Assembly (NCBI GenBank): GCA_013407085.1
Contig: JACCGJ010014378.1
Location: 1-64,000, forward strand
DNA from: Atriophallophorus winterbourni
Taxonomy: Eukaryota; Platyhelminthes; Trematoda; Plagiorchiida; Microphallidae
Direction: 5' to 3'
DNA: 64,000 nt
Shown: positions 32,465-46,700 of the stretch, one piece after another
How the letters are laid out: each line of letters opens with the position of its first letter
Position numbering within the stretch: the stretch's first letter is position 1
Notes under the pieces: generated by a model
Told to the model about the DNA's origin: nothing
The model's input: the letters and a program-made list of their open reading frames with translations, nothing else
The model's database searches: none
Made by a program: the position numbers and the translations under genes

Positions 32465-34590
32465 GACAGATGGGTATTCTACCATCGTTAATTCGGGTTT
32501 GTCAAAGCATTTCGAATAACGTTGGTCATTGAGTAAATGCCGCTTTTGGCTGCATTACGGAGATCACACTGACAGTTTGTAATTGTTGCAGATCCATCGC
32601 TTGTGAGGATTGCGGGAGAGGTTGTGACTTCCGAATCGGGCCTGTAATAGTCAAGTTAGACATGGTGAGATATGAGATAATCATGTTCGCGTGGGCTGCT
32701 GATAACATCATAAAATGTTTGTGCCATCGGTCGCTTAAAAATACGAGGGGATATCCCCGACAATAGTCATAAGTATTGAAGATTCGTAGCAAAAGCAAGT
32801 GGTTGCACGGTATCATTAACAAATTCAATCAAGTCGCAGTTTCAAATTGCTACTGGGTAGGAGTAAACAGCTAAAGTGCATGTAACAACAACATTAGTGC
32901 CAAATATATGTTCGTGTAAATTTTCATACGACAAAATGTGTAGCCTGGAATGTTTTTTAAATGACATGAATAATTTCACTCTTGGTTTAGAAATCGACCC
33001 ACTCGATGCTAACAATTTATAATGATAGAAAGTTCCCTAGGAAACAGAACTGAGCTGAGTAAAAGCTCCGACGACAGTTAAGGCGAGGTGTGGTATTTCG
33101 TGAGAAAGCGCATGATTGCGTGTCGGAAGACTGAAACCAACTTTCTAAAATTGGGGAGTAGTTCATCCCGGATCCCCTTACACGTAAGGATACTCATACC
33201 GAGTCTGCATATCGCTTAGAGATGATACTTTATTCAACAAATGATGCTTCCGGTAGGGAAAGCTTCAGAATAAACGGACCCGAAATAAGTAAAACTTTTA
33301 AGGAAAGCCTACGTAGGAATGTGATATTATGAGAGTAAGCATGCTTGGCCATTTTCCAAAGAAGTTGTTTTTGAAAATTGGCTAAATTATATTTGTGAGT
33401 TCACATTATCGACTGGACGTTAATTGCCGTGCTCCAGTCTCCTTCAAAATGAAAGAATATTTTCACGGACTGCGTTGTTAGACGACCTTGGGTGATTCCT
33501 TTATTAAATGATACACCAAGTATTATGCAAATAAGCGCGAGATACTGAAACACATTCGTTTGAATCTCAGTTTTTCATTGCAATCATCCAGCTAAGCGAT
33601 TATACCGTAACTGTGCTCTCGAGTCTGTAAGTGGCTAACAAGTTGCATTCAGTAAAATAACACGGATACTCTGCAATGCAGCTTAGAAACAACAAATACC
33701 AACATATGTAGGCATTATTTCCTATTCACTAAGCGGTATATACTAATAGATTAAATGAGATTTAACCTAGGTACACTCGGTTTAAGAATCTCTCGGACCA
33801 CAGTATATTTATCGCTACTCTGTATACCATTTCTTCCGTCATCGCAACCCTGATCATTTGGCTAGTAATTGCTTCGGACAGCGCGATCGGGTAGACCAAC
33901 TTCCAGTATCTTGCATCCGCTTCGAAACCCCTGCCCCCGCTGAGAGGTATTCGTTTAAGCAGCAACGAGTATAGAAATTTCAAATACCCAGAGGCAATCA
34001 TGCGACCGCGCTTGTCACTGACAAATAGACTGCTGTCATCGCGACAACAATTAGACGCATAGTTAAGCAGGCTTGCAGAAGTCTCATGTGTGTGTGTGGG
34101 TCGGTTCTGGAGTCAAAGTTGCCAAAACCAGGTTGCTGATCCGGCGAGCGAAACCTCAAAACGACCACGAAAAAAAAACTCAATGTATGGGGGAACATCC
34201 ATTGTTTAGAAAAATGGCTTTTCCACTGATGTACGGATTGTAACCGGGTCGTTAATTGTCGTCCGAACTTTTCGTTACTGTCAAAGCCCGTAGGCTGACT
34301 CAAAATGTTTTAAAACAATTTTCAATGGATACAAACGTTCGATGATGCAGAGCAGCGAGTAGAGTTTCTTGTGGTTACCGCTGTAAATTTGAACTTGCAT
34401 ACATACTTATTGAATCGATAAATACTCTCCTTTCCAGGATGGGTTAATAAATCTCCATGCATTTGATACTCATTTATTTGATACCACTAATCACATTTCC
34501 CATTGCACTGCATGAATTTCCCAAACTCATATCGCAGTGACATGTTTTCATTCCGCTCGTCCTAAACAAGCCTCACCGTAAACCAAGTCT
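32465..34590. other. No recognisable gene
   Basis: Short frames on both strands (33,762-34,001 and 33,998-34,303 minus are the longest), no motif recognised. AT-rich. Confidence 0.35.
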
Positions 34591-34599
34591 TATTTACTA

Positions 34600-35095
34600 G
34601 CAATTATCGATCACCAGAGACAGACAGAAGCGGTCAAGTTACACATGAAACCAAAACAGTTGACCTTGATCGGTTGACACATTCGCGCGGCACGGTCGAA
34701 TTCGGTTGCCGTGTCCAATGTCACGCCCACGGCGTGTTGCTAACCGACTCTAACGGTTTGAGTTATGCAATACAAGAGAGTAGCGCTTCCGAACAACGCG
34801 TAACTCGTTCGGAGGTCGTCGACATGGTCACTGTGCTTGAGAAGATCAAAGGGAATCAAAGACGGAGAATCAGGTCACGTAGACTCGACTCGACTCGAAT
34901 GTGACATGTCGATAAAGGTGAGGTTGAGTTGGAGCATCGCTATGGTGGCCAGGTTGCCGATCGATTTGAAGTGTAAGATGACATGGTGGAAGCCAATAAA
35001 TTCATCACAGAACGCGACAGCACACAATGTTCGCTGTATAACGCAGAGTCAGTGGTGCGATTTCCACACAACGCAACGTCTGAACGTGAATTGAA
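34600..35095 (+). pseudogene. Unrecognised coding-like stretch with two in-frame stops
   Basis: One frame reads from about 34,611 to a terminal TGA at 35,093 with only two internal stops (TGA at 34,902-34,904 and a TAA about 65 nt later). It has an unusually GC-rich, codon-like composition compared with its neighbours. The predicted protein has EVVDMVTVLEKIKG, then GEVELEHRYGGQVADRF and MVEANKFITERDSTQ, which look like real protein sequence with amphipathic helices. I do not recognise the family and see no introns, poly(A) or flanking gene. A processed pseudogene or a recently broken exon are both possible. Confidence 0.4.
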
Positions 35096-35099
35096 TTGA

Positions 35100-36170
35100 T
35101 CAAATATTTGTCATAATCGGAATTCTGGGTTATTCACATATCTCTCAATCAATATCATGATACAGGCCAAATAAATCACACAAATATTCTTATACTTATC
35201 CCCATCAAACAGCTATGGCGTATAAGCATAGTGCATATCGTTGAACTAATTGATACAAATCTATGTGGGTAAAATAACTCCATACCCTTGGTCGGATGAT
35301 AAGGTTTTACAGTTATTTTTACTGGCTGGAGACCATTTTGCTCAAAATAGTAGTAGCGAATTAACAAGTGTTTGCACCGCATTGTCAACGCTGAAATAGA
35401 GGTTCGGCCAAATGTTCCGCAGACCAGTCGACAATGTATTTAAACGATCATCGGGATGGACCCCAAAAGCTAGAAGAAAGTAGGAATAGTTAAACAGTTT
35501 TGGATAACACACGCAGACTACGAAGCAAAATTAATCAAATTTACGTGCATACAACTGGAAAGAAAAGCGCAAAACCGAATCCGTTAGTGTGATGCTGATG
35601 CAACCCTATGCGCCATTCGGAGTACTCAGGACGAACCCAGGTAAGTGGTGGTAGTAAATTAAGGTTATGCACACATTCCTGAAATGTGCATCAGCGGGGG
35701 ATACGAGCAACACATCTCCAGAGTGAAAATCATACTTGATATCTAACTAACAACCGCGGCTACATCTCACAGATATAGCTATTCGAAAATTCCTTCGACG
35801 GTTGTTCATTCAATTTATATTCTGATCCATAGCAGAAGATAAATTTAAAAACCCTCTAATTTTTTCGATGACAGTTGCGAAATGGCCAAGAACAAGGAAT
35901 TCTAAGTGTAATATTGTCAGTACATAGATTTTTTTTACTGAAATTTTACGGTTTAAGAATTCATCTCAATAACTTGCCATGCATTTTTGGTTAGCTTAGT
36001 ATACCCAAAGCTGAAAAGCTTAATGCTAACCAATGAGAAACATGAAAAATGCGATATCGTTGCGGTAGGCGAAAGTTAAATTCTCCTGCTATTTGGGCCA
36101 ATGCGAGTTCGAAACGATTGGTTCCGAACGAATTATGACTTTCGTCTACATTGCTTATTTACCGGCTCTT
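35100..36170. other. No recognisable gene
   Basis: AT-rich with short frames. A donor-like CCCAGGTAAGT occurs at about 35,637 but no convincing exon precedes it. Confidence 0.3.
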
Positions 36171-36179
36171 CGTTGCAAT

Positions 36180-38775
36180 GCCAAAGCCGGTGCTGCGGTC
36201 AAATTGCTGCCTTCCATTGCAAAATCATCAGAGACTGACAAAAAGTCCCCAGCGAAAATACCCAAACTTGGTCCGACAAGGTCCGACATCGACAGGGTCG
36301 GATCAATAAATACTGTTACTGACTCATTGTTACATGCTTAAAGCTCACTCAAATGTCATATACGAATGCAAACAAGTTTGTTCAATAAATTGGCTCAACT
36401 AACCGAGCTGTTCAACCGATACTCACCTGACCTCGTCGCTATTACTGATACCTGGTTTCAATCTTGTATGACTGAAAGCGAACTATCGATCCCCAACATA
36501 ATACTAATACGGAATGATCGCCCAATAAAAGGTGGTGGTGTGGCTCTATACTGCCACGAACGTCTATAGTGCGTGATTATTCACGATCCCAACCCTAAAT
36601 CAGGAGATAATATCTGGTGCAGCCTTACACAGGAGTCACAGGACGACTGCATCATTGGCATAATATGTCGCCCTTCGTCCTCGAAGGATGATCAAAACGA
36701 CAGGTTGTTAGAGGCTCTACACTACACCGGAAAGATGCGAAGCTCCCAATTACTGGTCATTTGGGACTTCAACCTTCCTTATCTCTGTGTTAGATGAGAT
36801 CAACCTCTAAACACTCGATCATAAATTCCAAAGGATCGACTACATGAGTTTACGTGAAGCGCGTGTGTAGGAAAATTGGCGAGTGCTTGATTATCACAAC
36901 ACCGAAACATATTGTACTGCACTCACAGAAAGACTTCAGTCAAACATATATCGAAATTCAAGATTTGTTGATAAACAACAAGCAAGCGACTTTTGCTTTA
37001 AGCTTCGTAGTCGCACGAAAAAATGGATCGGGTAAATGAACTATGCTTCGGTTCAACACACAAATACCCGGACTGATGCTTCCTGGCAAGAATTTTTCAG
37101 AATTCGAAACAAATGGGAGACAAGCAGAATTACCATCGCTTTCTATCGTTGAAAATGGAAGGAAATAGTAAATTTCTATATCGGAGCTTCAATTCTCGAT
37201 CGAGAGTGAAATCAGGGGTGTTTCCAGTGCTTAGTGAGGATGTATTAACAGTCTCGGTAAAGGAAGCTGCTGATTCTTTCGCTCAAATTTATGCTAAAGT
37301 ATTTAGTCCGATAACGATTAGATCGACTGAAGAATTAACGCCATCAACTGTGACGCAACAGCTGACTGAGATTGAGATCAGTTCAGAGATTATAAACGAC
37401 ATTTATGTCGAATGGCCCTAGAAAATCCCCTGGAGCGGACGGAATCACTCCGATTATACTGAAATCCTGTGACCAGCAGCTGTGTGAACCTTAAGTAAAT
37501 TTTTTAAACATTCTCTAACCGAAGGAGTGGTGCCAACAAAGTGGAAGTCAGGGGTAATTTCACCTATCTACAAAGGTGGTAGACGTTCGGATCCTGCAAC
37601 CTACCGTCCTGTCACCTTTCTTCCTGTGATATCCACAATTTTAGAGCGTATAGTGACGGAAAAGTAGTTCATCACTTGTATCACAAAATATACTATCTGA
37701 GCGTAAATCTCGCTCATGCTTGACAAACTAGTTGACGGTGTTAAAAGACTGTACCCAAGCGATTAAAGAAAGAACTAGCATCCACGCTTGTTATCTGGAT
37801 ATGTCTAAAACTTTTGACCGAGATGATCACTTTCGACTACCGCAAAAGCTGAAGCAGATGGATATCAGCGGACAACTACTGGTATGACTCGAACGTTACC
37901 TCAGTGGGTGCAAGGCGATCGTTCGAATCAACGGGGTAGATTCACGGGTTATTGATGCCCCTAGTGGCATATCGCAAGGTTCCGTATTTTTCTTGGTTTA
38001 CATCAACGACCTACCAGAGACGCTCTCGTGCAAGGTGATTCTCTTTGCTGATGATATTAAACTTGGGACGCGAACAAAAGCGACTGCGGACTGTGTAAAG
38101 CTGCAACGTGATATTGATTTTCTCCATGAATCGTCGGTTTGGAAAAAGCTGCCATTCAATTTCCAAAAGTTCATTGTGTTGCAAATTAGTAACTCATTTC
38201 AGTACCAATATCACTTTGGGCAAACGATTTTGAGCTGGACCGATTCGGAAAGTGATCTTGGAGTCTGATTATGCGGCAGCCTAAATAACATCCTGCATTA
38301 TGATGTCATCTAGAAGCGTGCTTCCTAGCTTCTAGGTATACTGCGACGGATTTTCAGAACCTTCTCGCCTGGAACGCTGCCCACCATCATGAAAACCTAC
38401 TTAATTCCAACCATGGAGCATGCATCGCATGCTTGTACTCCGTGTTTAAAAAAGGATATACTATTGCTTGAAAAAATATACCATTGTGCATCCAAACTCC
38501 TAAGTGGTTTCCGGAAACTAACGTACCAGGAACGATTGAAAAAACTGAGACTCCCAACTCCCTTTCAAAGAAGCCTTCGAAGTAATTTGATACTAACATT
38601 CAACGTATTAAATATCCCACATCATCCTTTAAAACATTTATTCGAATACCGTGAGTCACAACATACACGACCCCACTCAGCGACACTACAAATTCCTCAC
38701 TTCCGTGTCAGCTGTCGCCCACATTTTTATTCCTTTGGAATGCCCTTCACGCACTATGGTCATAGCTCCCAGCGG
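36180..38775 (+). pseudogene. Element B: decayed CR1-like ORF2, 5' part of a nest
   Basis: It starts in a basic region like the ORF1/ORF2 junction and continues through endonuclease (SLFNKLAQL, ITDTWFQS, CIIGIICRPSS, DFNLPYL) and RT (SPGADGITP, KWKSGVISPIYKGG, TYRPVT, LFADDIKLG) into the C-terminal domain (CASKLLSGFRKLTYQERL, to TPFQRSLRSNLILT). The FADD box is present but many stops and shifts break the frame. In DFNLP the usual Gly is Trp. The match stops at about 38,775, where element C begins; the last ~120 bp of B resume at 40,592. Confidence 0.8.
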
Positions 38776-40591
38776 ATAAGGAAGCGCACCAATTGATGCT
38801 GCTGTCAAAAATGGAACGCAAACCTAAGTTACTATACAAAATCATGAACGCGAAATAAAAAGTCAAACCAGGTATTTTTGCCGTCCAGAATGGTGAAAAA
38901 CTCACGGAGACCGCGTTGGAAACCGCGAATGCTCTCGCAATTTATTACTCTAAAGTGTTTGTGCCAAACGTTTTAGTGGAACGTTTTGAGTATTCAGCCG
39001 ACTCAGGAATCGAGACATTTGGCGAAATTTTGATAAATCCAGAGATTGTCGCAACTTAATTGCTTAAACTAAATGTAAGAAAATCCCTGGGAGCGGATGG
39101 CATCACACCAGATGTGCTCAGGTTCTGTCATCCTCAGCTCTGTAAACCGCTTTCCAGCCTTCTTAACTATTGCTTGCCTAAGGGAGTGGTACCAAAAGAT
39201 TGGAAGTGTTGCGTGATTACACCTGTCTTCAAAGGCAGCTGTTGATCTGACGTTGCAAATTATCGTCCCGTCACACTATTACCTGCTATTGGTAAAGCCA
39301 TGGAACGTATAATCTCGGAAAGAATGGTTGCACACTTTGAAATGCGTAATATATTTTCGCCAGCGCAGCATGGATTTCGATCTCATCGCTCTTGTCTAAC
39401 GAATCTTATCATAGCTTTAGACGACTTGACGAAAGTGTTGGATAGAAGTTCTTGCATTCGCGTCTGTTACTTAGACATTTCTAAATCTTTTTTCAGAGTT
39501 AATCACGATTTGCTTTCTTGAAGACTGATACGTTTAGGAATATGTGAATCATTCCTCTCAGGTTCTGAAACTATCTGTCAGATCGCCACGTCCGAGTTAA
39601 AGTAATCGGAGCGTTATCCTAAATGTTCTAAACCATAAGGATCAGTGCTAGGCCCGCTCATTTTTCTATTATACGTTAAGGATTTTCCAACCCTCTGAAA
39701 ATCCAAAATGGTCCTGTTCGCGGATGATATGGAAATTTGGAGGCCAATCAGTTCTGCAGATGATTGTGAATGGATTTGACAATGCCATGAATGATATGAC
39801 ATTCAACATGCGGAAAAGCAAGATGCTCCACCTTGGCAACTATGTTCTTTGGACATATCGATTGGAAAATGAAAACTTGATATGAAACTCGTTGGAAAAA
39901 GATCTTGGAGTATGGATTCGTTGAAATATAAAGAACACGGTGCACTACCAGAATATATATCGATAGGCCAATAGATTGTTGGGTATCTGGAAGATTCTCG
40001 CTGGTAACGTTACTAAGGATAATGAACGTCTACCTTCGCCTTCGATGAGGTCTGGGCTACTTGGCTGCAAAAAGATATTGCTCTCTTTGATAAAATCTAT
40101 CACAGAGCAACAAAGTTAGTGATGGGTCCTCGCAATGTTCCGTACACCGAAAGATTGCGACTTCTGGATCTATGTGTTTTTACCCAAAAGAGGATACTGC
40201 GCGAAATTATTTTGACCTATAGAATTGTGGCTACTAAAGGACATCTACTAAAACAATTACTTGATTTGTGTGACGGAAAAGTGACACGCGAACATACCTT
40301 ATCCCTTTACATCCCAATTTCCCGTATTCATTGTAGGTGCCTTTTTTCGCCGCTATATTTCTTTGGAATTCCCTACCCCAACATTTGTTGGACTATCCTC
40401 GCCTGGCGATGTTTAAAGCAAAATTGGACTTTCACATGCAAAAGAATACCATTCGTGAGCCTTAAATTTGATATTCTCTATTCCATTTATACTATTATAT
40501 TTTTCACATTCTCATTCATACCGTAATCCTGTGGAGTTTTAAAGTATTATTTTTTTAACCGTAAAACCTTGAATCCTTGAATCCTTGACTC
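38776..40591 (+). mobile_element. Element C: 5'-truncated CR1-like copy inserted in B
   Basis: It begins abruptly at DKEAHQ, aligned to DKQAFQ in the pre-RT linker of A, and runs through RKPKLLYK, KSLGADGITPDVL, WKCCVITPVFKG, QHGFRSHRSCLTN, VCYLDISKSF and a FADD-type box (GCGGATGATATG at about 39,720) to the C-terminal domain. It ends with CCTTGAATCCTTGAATCC repeats (40,567-40,591). Several stops and shifts break it. The 5' truncation is typical of LINE insertion. Confidence 0.8.
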
Positions 40592-40713
40592 ATGGTAAGT
40601 ATTCAACTTGACTACACTTTTTCATGAACATATATTTAATATAACATGGTAATTGTGAAGCTATGTGCTTTTGTTACCATAAATTCTTGAATTTTGATTC
40701 TTGAATCTTGAAT
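40592..40713 (+). mobile_element. 3' end of element B beyond the inserted element C
   Basis: After C's terminal repeats a second 3' UTR follows, with GTGAAGCTATGTGC and its own CTTGAAT-type tail. It completes B, whose C-terminal coding broke off at 38,775, and shows that C inserted into B. A few codons (VSIQLDYT-like) resemble the last residues of the ORF. Confidence 0.6.
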
Positions 40714-40714
40714 A

Positions 40715-43700
40715 ATTGTAAGATGCATCTGTTGCAGCTGAGTGATGTCGATTGCGTTATAATTATCAGTATAGAATACCTGAACTTCTGATTCCACTAA
40801 GAATCTTCATATTACAATACGGCGAATTTCGAGGCACTTGAATGGCGTTCGTAGACCAGAATTCACGAAATCATATAAATAACGGCATTGATATATATAC
40901 ATTTTCTAGCTTTAGATCTTTTGTGACTCGGTTTTTCTATTTGAAGCAAAAGTTAAAGCATCCTCTTTGTCGTTTTCCTTCCAGGTCACCGCACTCGACA
41001 GAGCTGGTGTTTTCCCCAGATATAATTAGCACGATATGATACCATGACAGGTGTCATCAACTTAAAGGGAGATCATTGTAAACAGCAATTAACCAGACTA
41101 CTCAAAAGTTCCATGTGATTAGTGGAGGAATTAGAATTCATCAAGAAAGAAGAATGAACTCTCTGCTTAATCGGGTGTATTTTACGAATGTACGACAACG
41201 GCTAACGGTATTAATAAACTTTCAACGATGGACACCATTCTATGAGTATCCAATAGCTAGAAAACATTTTATAAAATGTTTGAATATTACTGATACTAGG
41301 AGAAAGGGATCGCATGCCTTCGTCATCACATCTTGCGAACTAATTCTAGGTTTAATATGAGATGAACACCGATTTAATACTGATTAAACCACACCCTATA
41401 TTTTCTCATCGTTAATTTCCGTCACGACAAATCGGTGTATGCAAGCAATGAAAAATTTCGAGTAAGGCTTGAGAAACACGGGCAAATAAACCAGGCTTTG
41501 TTAACACATCCAATATCATGAACTAATTCTAAAATGTAGGGTTTTCAATTCTTCCTTGACGGAACTTTATAGCAAAATATTACGCATTTCAACGGTGTGT
41601 ATTTAACGAGGTTACTGTAGACCTGGTTTTCCATTCTGCGCTCTTGAATTTCTCATAGGCGAAAGGGCATACCTTATTCATTACCCTTATCAACACGCCG
41701 GCAACTGAAGCTCAAAGCTGATTCACTAACAAGCCTGTAACATCGGATGGTGATTACCATGTCCTGTGTCCAATAATGAATTTGTCTTTTCACTTATCAA
41801 AGTTAGTACACACGAGTTAAACAACGGGGATCATGCCCATTTTTAATCATTTGCGCAAAACGAATGCTACAACTGAACTCATAAATACATCTGGTTTTGT
41901 CAATGAAGCACAATTCGAGGTCCTTGGCTTCAAAACAATATGGAACATTTTTACCATTTATATCGCCGCTCATCCGAACTAGTCCACCGTCTTTTAAATC
42001 GGACCTTGCATTTTGCTTCGGTCACTTCTCATCTCGGATGGAACCAGTGCGTTTCCTTCTACTTGTCTCTTGTATGTTTTTTTGTATTCGCTCCCAACAA
42101 ATATGGTACATGAAACTGCAAACTTGTTGTTTTTGTGAAAATAACTCGGGAGATGTGCCGATTTTACTGACTACCTCATGCATATTTTAATTGTATCGAG
42201 GTTACTCCGATTGTTACCCAGCTTGTGTGATTATTTAAAAGCTATTATTGCTTTCCTAACAAGGAATAAGGCAAATCGAACTCGGTTTACTTTTGTGACT
42301 CAGGTGTTACACAGAAGCTCCTTCAGTACTGCGGGTAAATCAACCAATCATTTCAGACTACTAGTTTCTTTCATATATACGTTCATGCGAAATTGTTCTT
42401 TCATTGTCATGTGCCTAATTTCGGGAACTTTTAAGTTTCACGGAGGTCGACAGCCTTGGGTGGGAGTTTATTTTCTTATCCCAAATCCATCTGTTACAAA
42501 CATGGAAATGCCAGGTTTGGCAAAGAGCGGAGGAATAAAATTGCTGAAATTCACTTAGATTTCAAAGTGAAATAATTTTGTCTCGTTCATTCACGAATAC
42601 TATCACCGTTGTTTCTGAAACGTTCAAAGTAGGTCCGAATATAATTGCTCATTCCGCTCTTATCACAAACGCGTTCCTCGTCATATCGACATCGGAGATG
42701 GGTGGGTGTGTTTGAGTGTGTGGGTGTGTGTGCATGAAGTTCGGTTTGTGATTTCTCCCCTCTTTAATTACTGCCTCTATCTACGAACCCATCGGCAATC
42801 CCACCACCCCAACTCCGATACAAAGCCACGTGGAAGCGAAATAAGAAAATCGATAGCGCGAATCATTCCAATGAACCTCATTGACCGTAACAACGCGGGC
42901 TTGTTCGGCTTAAATAAAGCCACTTGAACAATAAAATGCCCGTTCAAGTTTAGATTAGTATTGGAACATTGGATTTCACTGGTGACCACTTGAACTACGC
43001 GAGGTGTCGGAGATTGTCTGTAAATTTAGAGCTCGCCTAGACTCATTCTAACTTTCAGACGAGGTATAATTCGATGTCGGCCCCGTTAAATTGAGGTTTG
43101 AATAATTCTGGTTGATGTGTGGATAATCCACGTGCAGTGACTGTTTTGTCATACTCCGATTTGTCTAGCGCACAGTTAAGGCCAGGGACTGATTGCTTGC
43201 TAAATATTAATATAATTCATATAAGGTTGCTTCGAGGTCAGATGAATGTGATAAATAGCTCATGTCCTCTTCTGTATATGTTGCATCTCGCATATTTTAA
43301 TAAAATCAGTAAATTGTACTTTCTGTAGAAAGTTAAAAATGCCGAAACGGTAATTGCTTCGGGTTCTTTGTGCTGGCTTTCTCCGCGAAGAAGCTGGGTA
43401 TTTTTGAAGTGCTCTGCTCAACGTTTTCGTCGGAAAATTTCATTTGCTATTTACCAGCGTTCCTTATTTTGCTTTCAGCCAGTAATAACCTGCTAACTGA
43501 AATTACAAGATGGTTCAATGTGGGTTCGAAATATTGTGCTAACTGAATCAATGCCACACTAAGTACCCAAAATGTATTGTCGCCCAATGCTTTATTAAGC
43601 TTGTATTCATTGTAAGATTTAGGATTCAATATTTATGGCTGTAAAAACAAATTGCTGGAAGATATCACAGGCTATACTTATAGCATTCCAATAAAGCGAA

Positions 43701-46700
43701 TTTCCAAATTCAAACCAAATTTATTAAGTGATTCGCATACAGCGAGATAATTTGAGATGTACGTATTGAAAGCACAGTTTAACTTGCTAACCACCGAATG
43801 CTTGTTATTCATGCCTAAAAATTGAGTTGTGTGTATCTGCTTCTGGTTAAATTAATCACAAATAGTTTGCTCATGTTTACGTCAAAACTCTGCGAAGTTG
43901 TTTCGACACTTGGAACACGGTTTTAATGAAATAAGAAAATCTTATTTCGGCAAAATAGTTAAAATATTGCATGAGCTGACGTATGTGAGGCTTGAAAGCC
44001 TTGAGGGTACTATAAAATGCCGTCAATACTAACCACGCAATACGTAGAGGGAGGAAATGGCGGCATCTAAAGTATTTCCGAAAATGCCTTAAATAAATTT
44101 AGGAGTATGTAATTTCATCATCATTTTGGCCAACAGTCATTAACAACGTCAACAGTTTATTGTTCGATTGTTACCTTGAACTTATTCAGCGTCTATTGTT
44201 AATCGATCAACATTTAAGGTTTCCGGCTGCTGAGGCTAGTTTATTGGCGCATTGGGCGTCTTGAATTTTTAATTTGCGACTACTGATAGTTTACCAGTAG
44301 TTCAGATAACATAATTAAATAAAAATTAGTTAAGTCGAAGTAATTAAGGCATACCAATGCAGTAATTCAAAGTAATTCAATGTTTTAATGGTTTAAAAAG
44401 TAATTTACAGTAACGATTGGCTACAAGTATCACGGGTGCATAAAAATAACAAAGATGTATTGTTAACATGGAAATTCAGCTTATGTACTGAGGTGCGAGG
44501 TTTTATTTGGTCAACATATACTTCTCAAGTTGAGCGTTGAACATATTTAGGCTTGATGCACAAATGCTATATGGGGGCAGAGAGTTCCATATAAAATAAA
44601 CTTGGTCAATAAAGAAGAACCTTTGACAATTTGATCTAGATCTGACAATCGATCTTACATTTTCACTTGAAGCGAAGTACAACTAATTCCGTCAAACAAA
44701 ACTTCAGCGAATATCGTGATTATATTATCCATGTATTTTACGCAACTCCATTTTAATCCATACTGCACACACCAATATATATATATATATCAATGTTGAC
44801 CATCAACTGTACTCTCATTTCATTTTATTTTAAGAACAAAAATCTCCGAACGATGAAGATAAATTTACGAGCATCATAGGTACACTATGAATAACTCATA
44901 TGTCAATAACCGGGTTTTATTGGTAACTGAGTATCGTTCATTGTTTACATTGAAATCATTTGCAAGTAGTTGCATTATTGTTTGGGTAAGTTTTCGAGCA
45001 AACAGATTTTAGTGTATTTATTGTTCAAGGCTGACGGGCATCATTTATTAGATAATTTTTCTATAAAACAACTGCAATTGAATACATTTTTAAAACTGCA
45101 TGGCAAAAAGGCGAAACATACCCAGGTTATGACAGTCATTGATTTAGCAGGAAAACTGTTTGCCTAACGGTAAGCAAAAGAATCCACAACTTCATAGAGT
45201 ACCTGTTCAAGATGATGGATTTCCACAACACGTAATCAGAAAGTACATATACCGACGACCTTGAGTAAATTGGAGAACCCAATTTTCGTTTTCTACAATA
45301 AAGTGTTAACGGGAATCTAACAAAAGGATATAAGAAATTTTCAAATCAAGATTTCTCTGTGTATGTCTTTATGCTTATGTCAGCGAGAGTTTCATGCTGT
45401 TGAAATTTGCGTTCATTATCAGGCTTCGTGTTTCAGTAACAATAGAATCATTTATAGTATTGCTAAAATAGTTGCAATTAGAGTAATATCGATATTCGGT
45501 TGAAAATGGACACCGATTAGAGCCGGTGTTTTCTCATCGAATCGTAACATGTAAAAAACGGTGCATGAAAAAACGAACTAATTATGCGCGCCAAATTTCT
45601 GATTACGGGATTTACAAACAAATAAGTGGAATAAAATGTTTCAAGAGCAATTTAGAAGTTCACAACCGCTTATGCAGTTGACACTGTAAACACCGTCTAG
45701 GTGCTAGGGAACGAACCATTCTTGATCATGTGACAGACATTTTATTGATTCCATTAAATACCAGAACTTCCGTTAGCAAACACCCTCCATGCTCAAAACA
45801 TTTCCGCCTAATTATGTGCAATAGATAAACTAAGTTGAAAGTGATCGCAGTCTCTACGATTCGAAGAACATAGCATTCATTATATCGTGTGGACGTAAAC
45901 TTGGTTTTTTAACTAAACAATTTCTTACATATTTGCACACCGATGATTGCATTTTGGTGTTTGTTGTTATTTTGTTTTACCTCACGTCTTTCATATTAAG
46001 AATTAAATTCACATGAAAACTAATAGTTGGTCCATGTCTCACGGTGTTCGATTGGACTACATTCCAGTGTAAAAGGCGCGAAATAGCTGCAGGGTGCTAT
46101 CACAGGAGATTAGAGCAACAACAGCATGCTGACTGTTCAAAGGCGTATCACAGATTGGCTCAGGTTCGCTGAGACGCCGATACGATCAAGGTGAAACTGA
46201 GAACAACAATCGAAAACCCAGAAGAATTCGGCATGAGGCTGGAACGCACGAAAATTGTCTAAGTCACTAAATTTCCGAGATTAGGAGCTGAAGGAAAACA
46301 ATTTAAGCGATCGAACTGCATACGATTTGTCAAGGTCGCCCAATGAGCTCAACTTGGCGAGATCATGTGACGTAACAATGGGAAGTGAAAAAAGGGATAG
46401 ACGTATTGAGGACATCTTCGGTAATTACGAGATCCGTCTATAAGAACTTTGCGTGCATGTTTTGTTCTTTTGTCGTTTGCATAATGAAAGGTTGGCTACT
46501 TGGAGTTCTTTTGTGTTGTGGAATCCAGGGGTGAGCGTGCTTCACTTTGACAAGGTTGGACTCCAGTGATGAAGCGGCACACAACTGCCAAGCGGACAAG
46601 AACCGCATAGGGTGACGTAGCTAATGGTAAATCGAGTGTTATCGAGATCTGGTTGAAGAAAGTAATCGGTTCTACGACCGGTAATTCCATCTAGCTTCGA

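Noticed and set aside
32301..32519. Plus-strand 72-codon frame
   Set aside because: The opposite strand carries the GIY-YIG/Penelope pattern, so this frame is a shadow.
36240..36310. Frameshift signal in element B equivalent to that of A
   Set aside because: A small GTCCGAC/GTCGGAT hairpin exists but no slippery heptamer lies at the right distance, and the coding frames are too decayed to judge.
42178..42558. 126-codon plus-strand frame
   Set aside because: No recognisable domain, no splice or expression evidence. The length is possible by chance.
42700..42990. Candidate coding patch with GTGTGG repeats
   Set aside because: Simple-sequence bias accounts for the open frames; no protein motif.
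44770..44792. TA dinucleotide run
   Set aside because: Simple microsatellite without associated structure.
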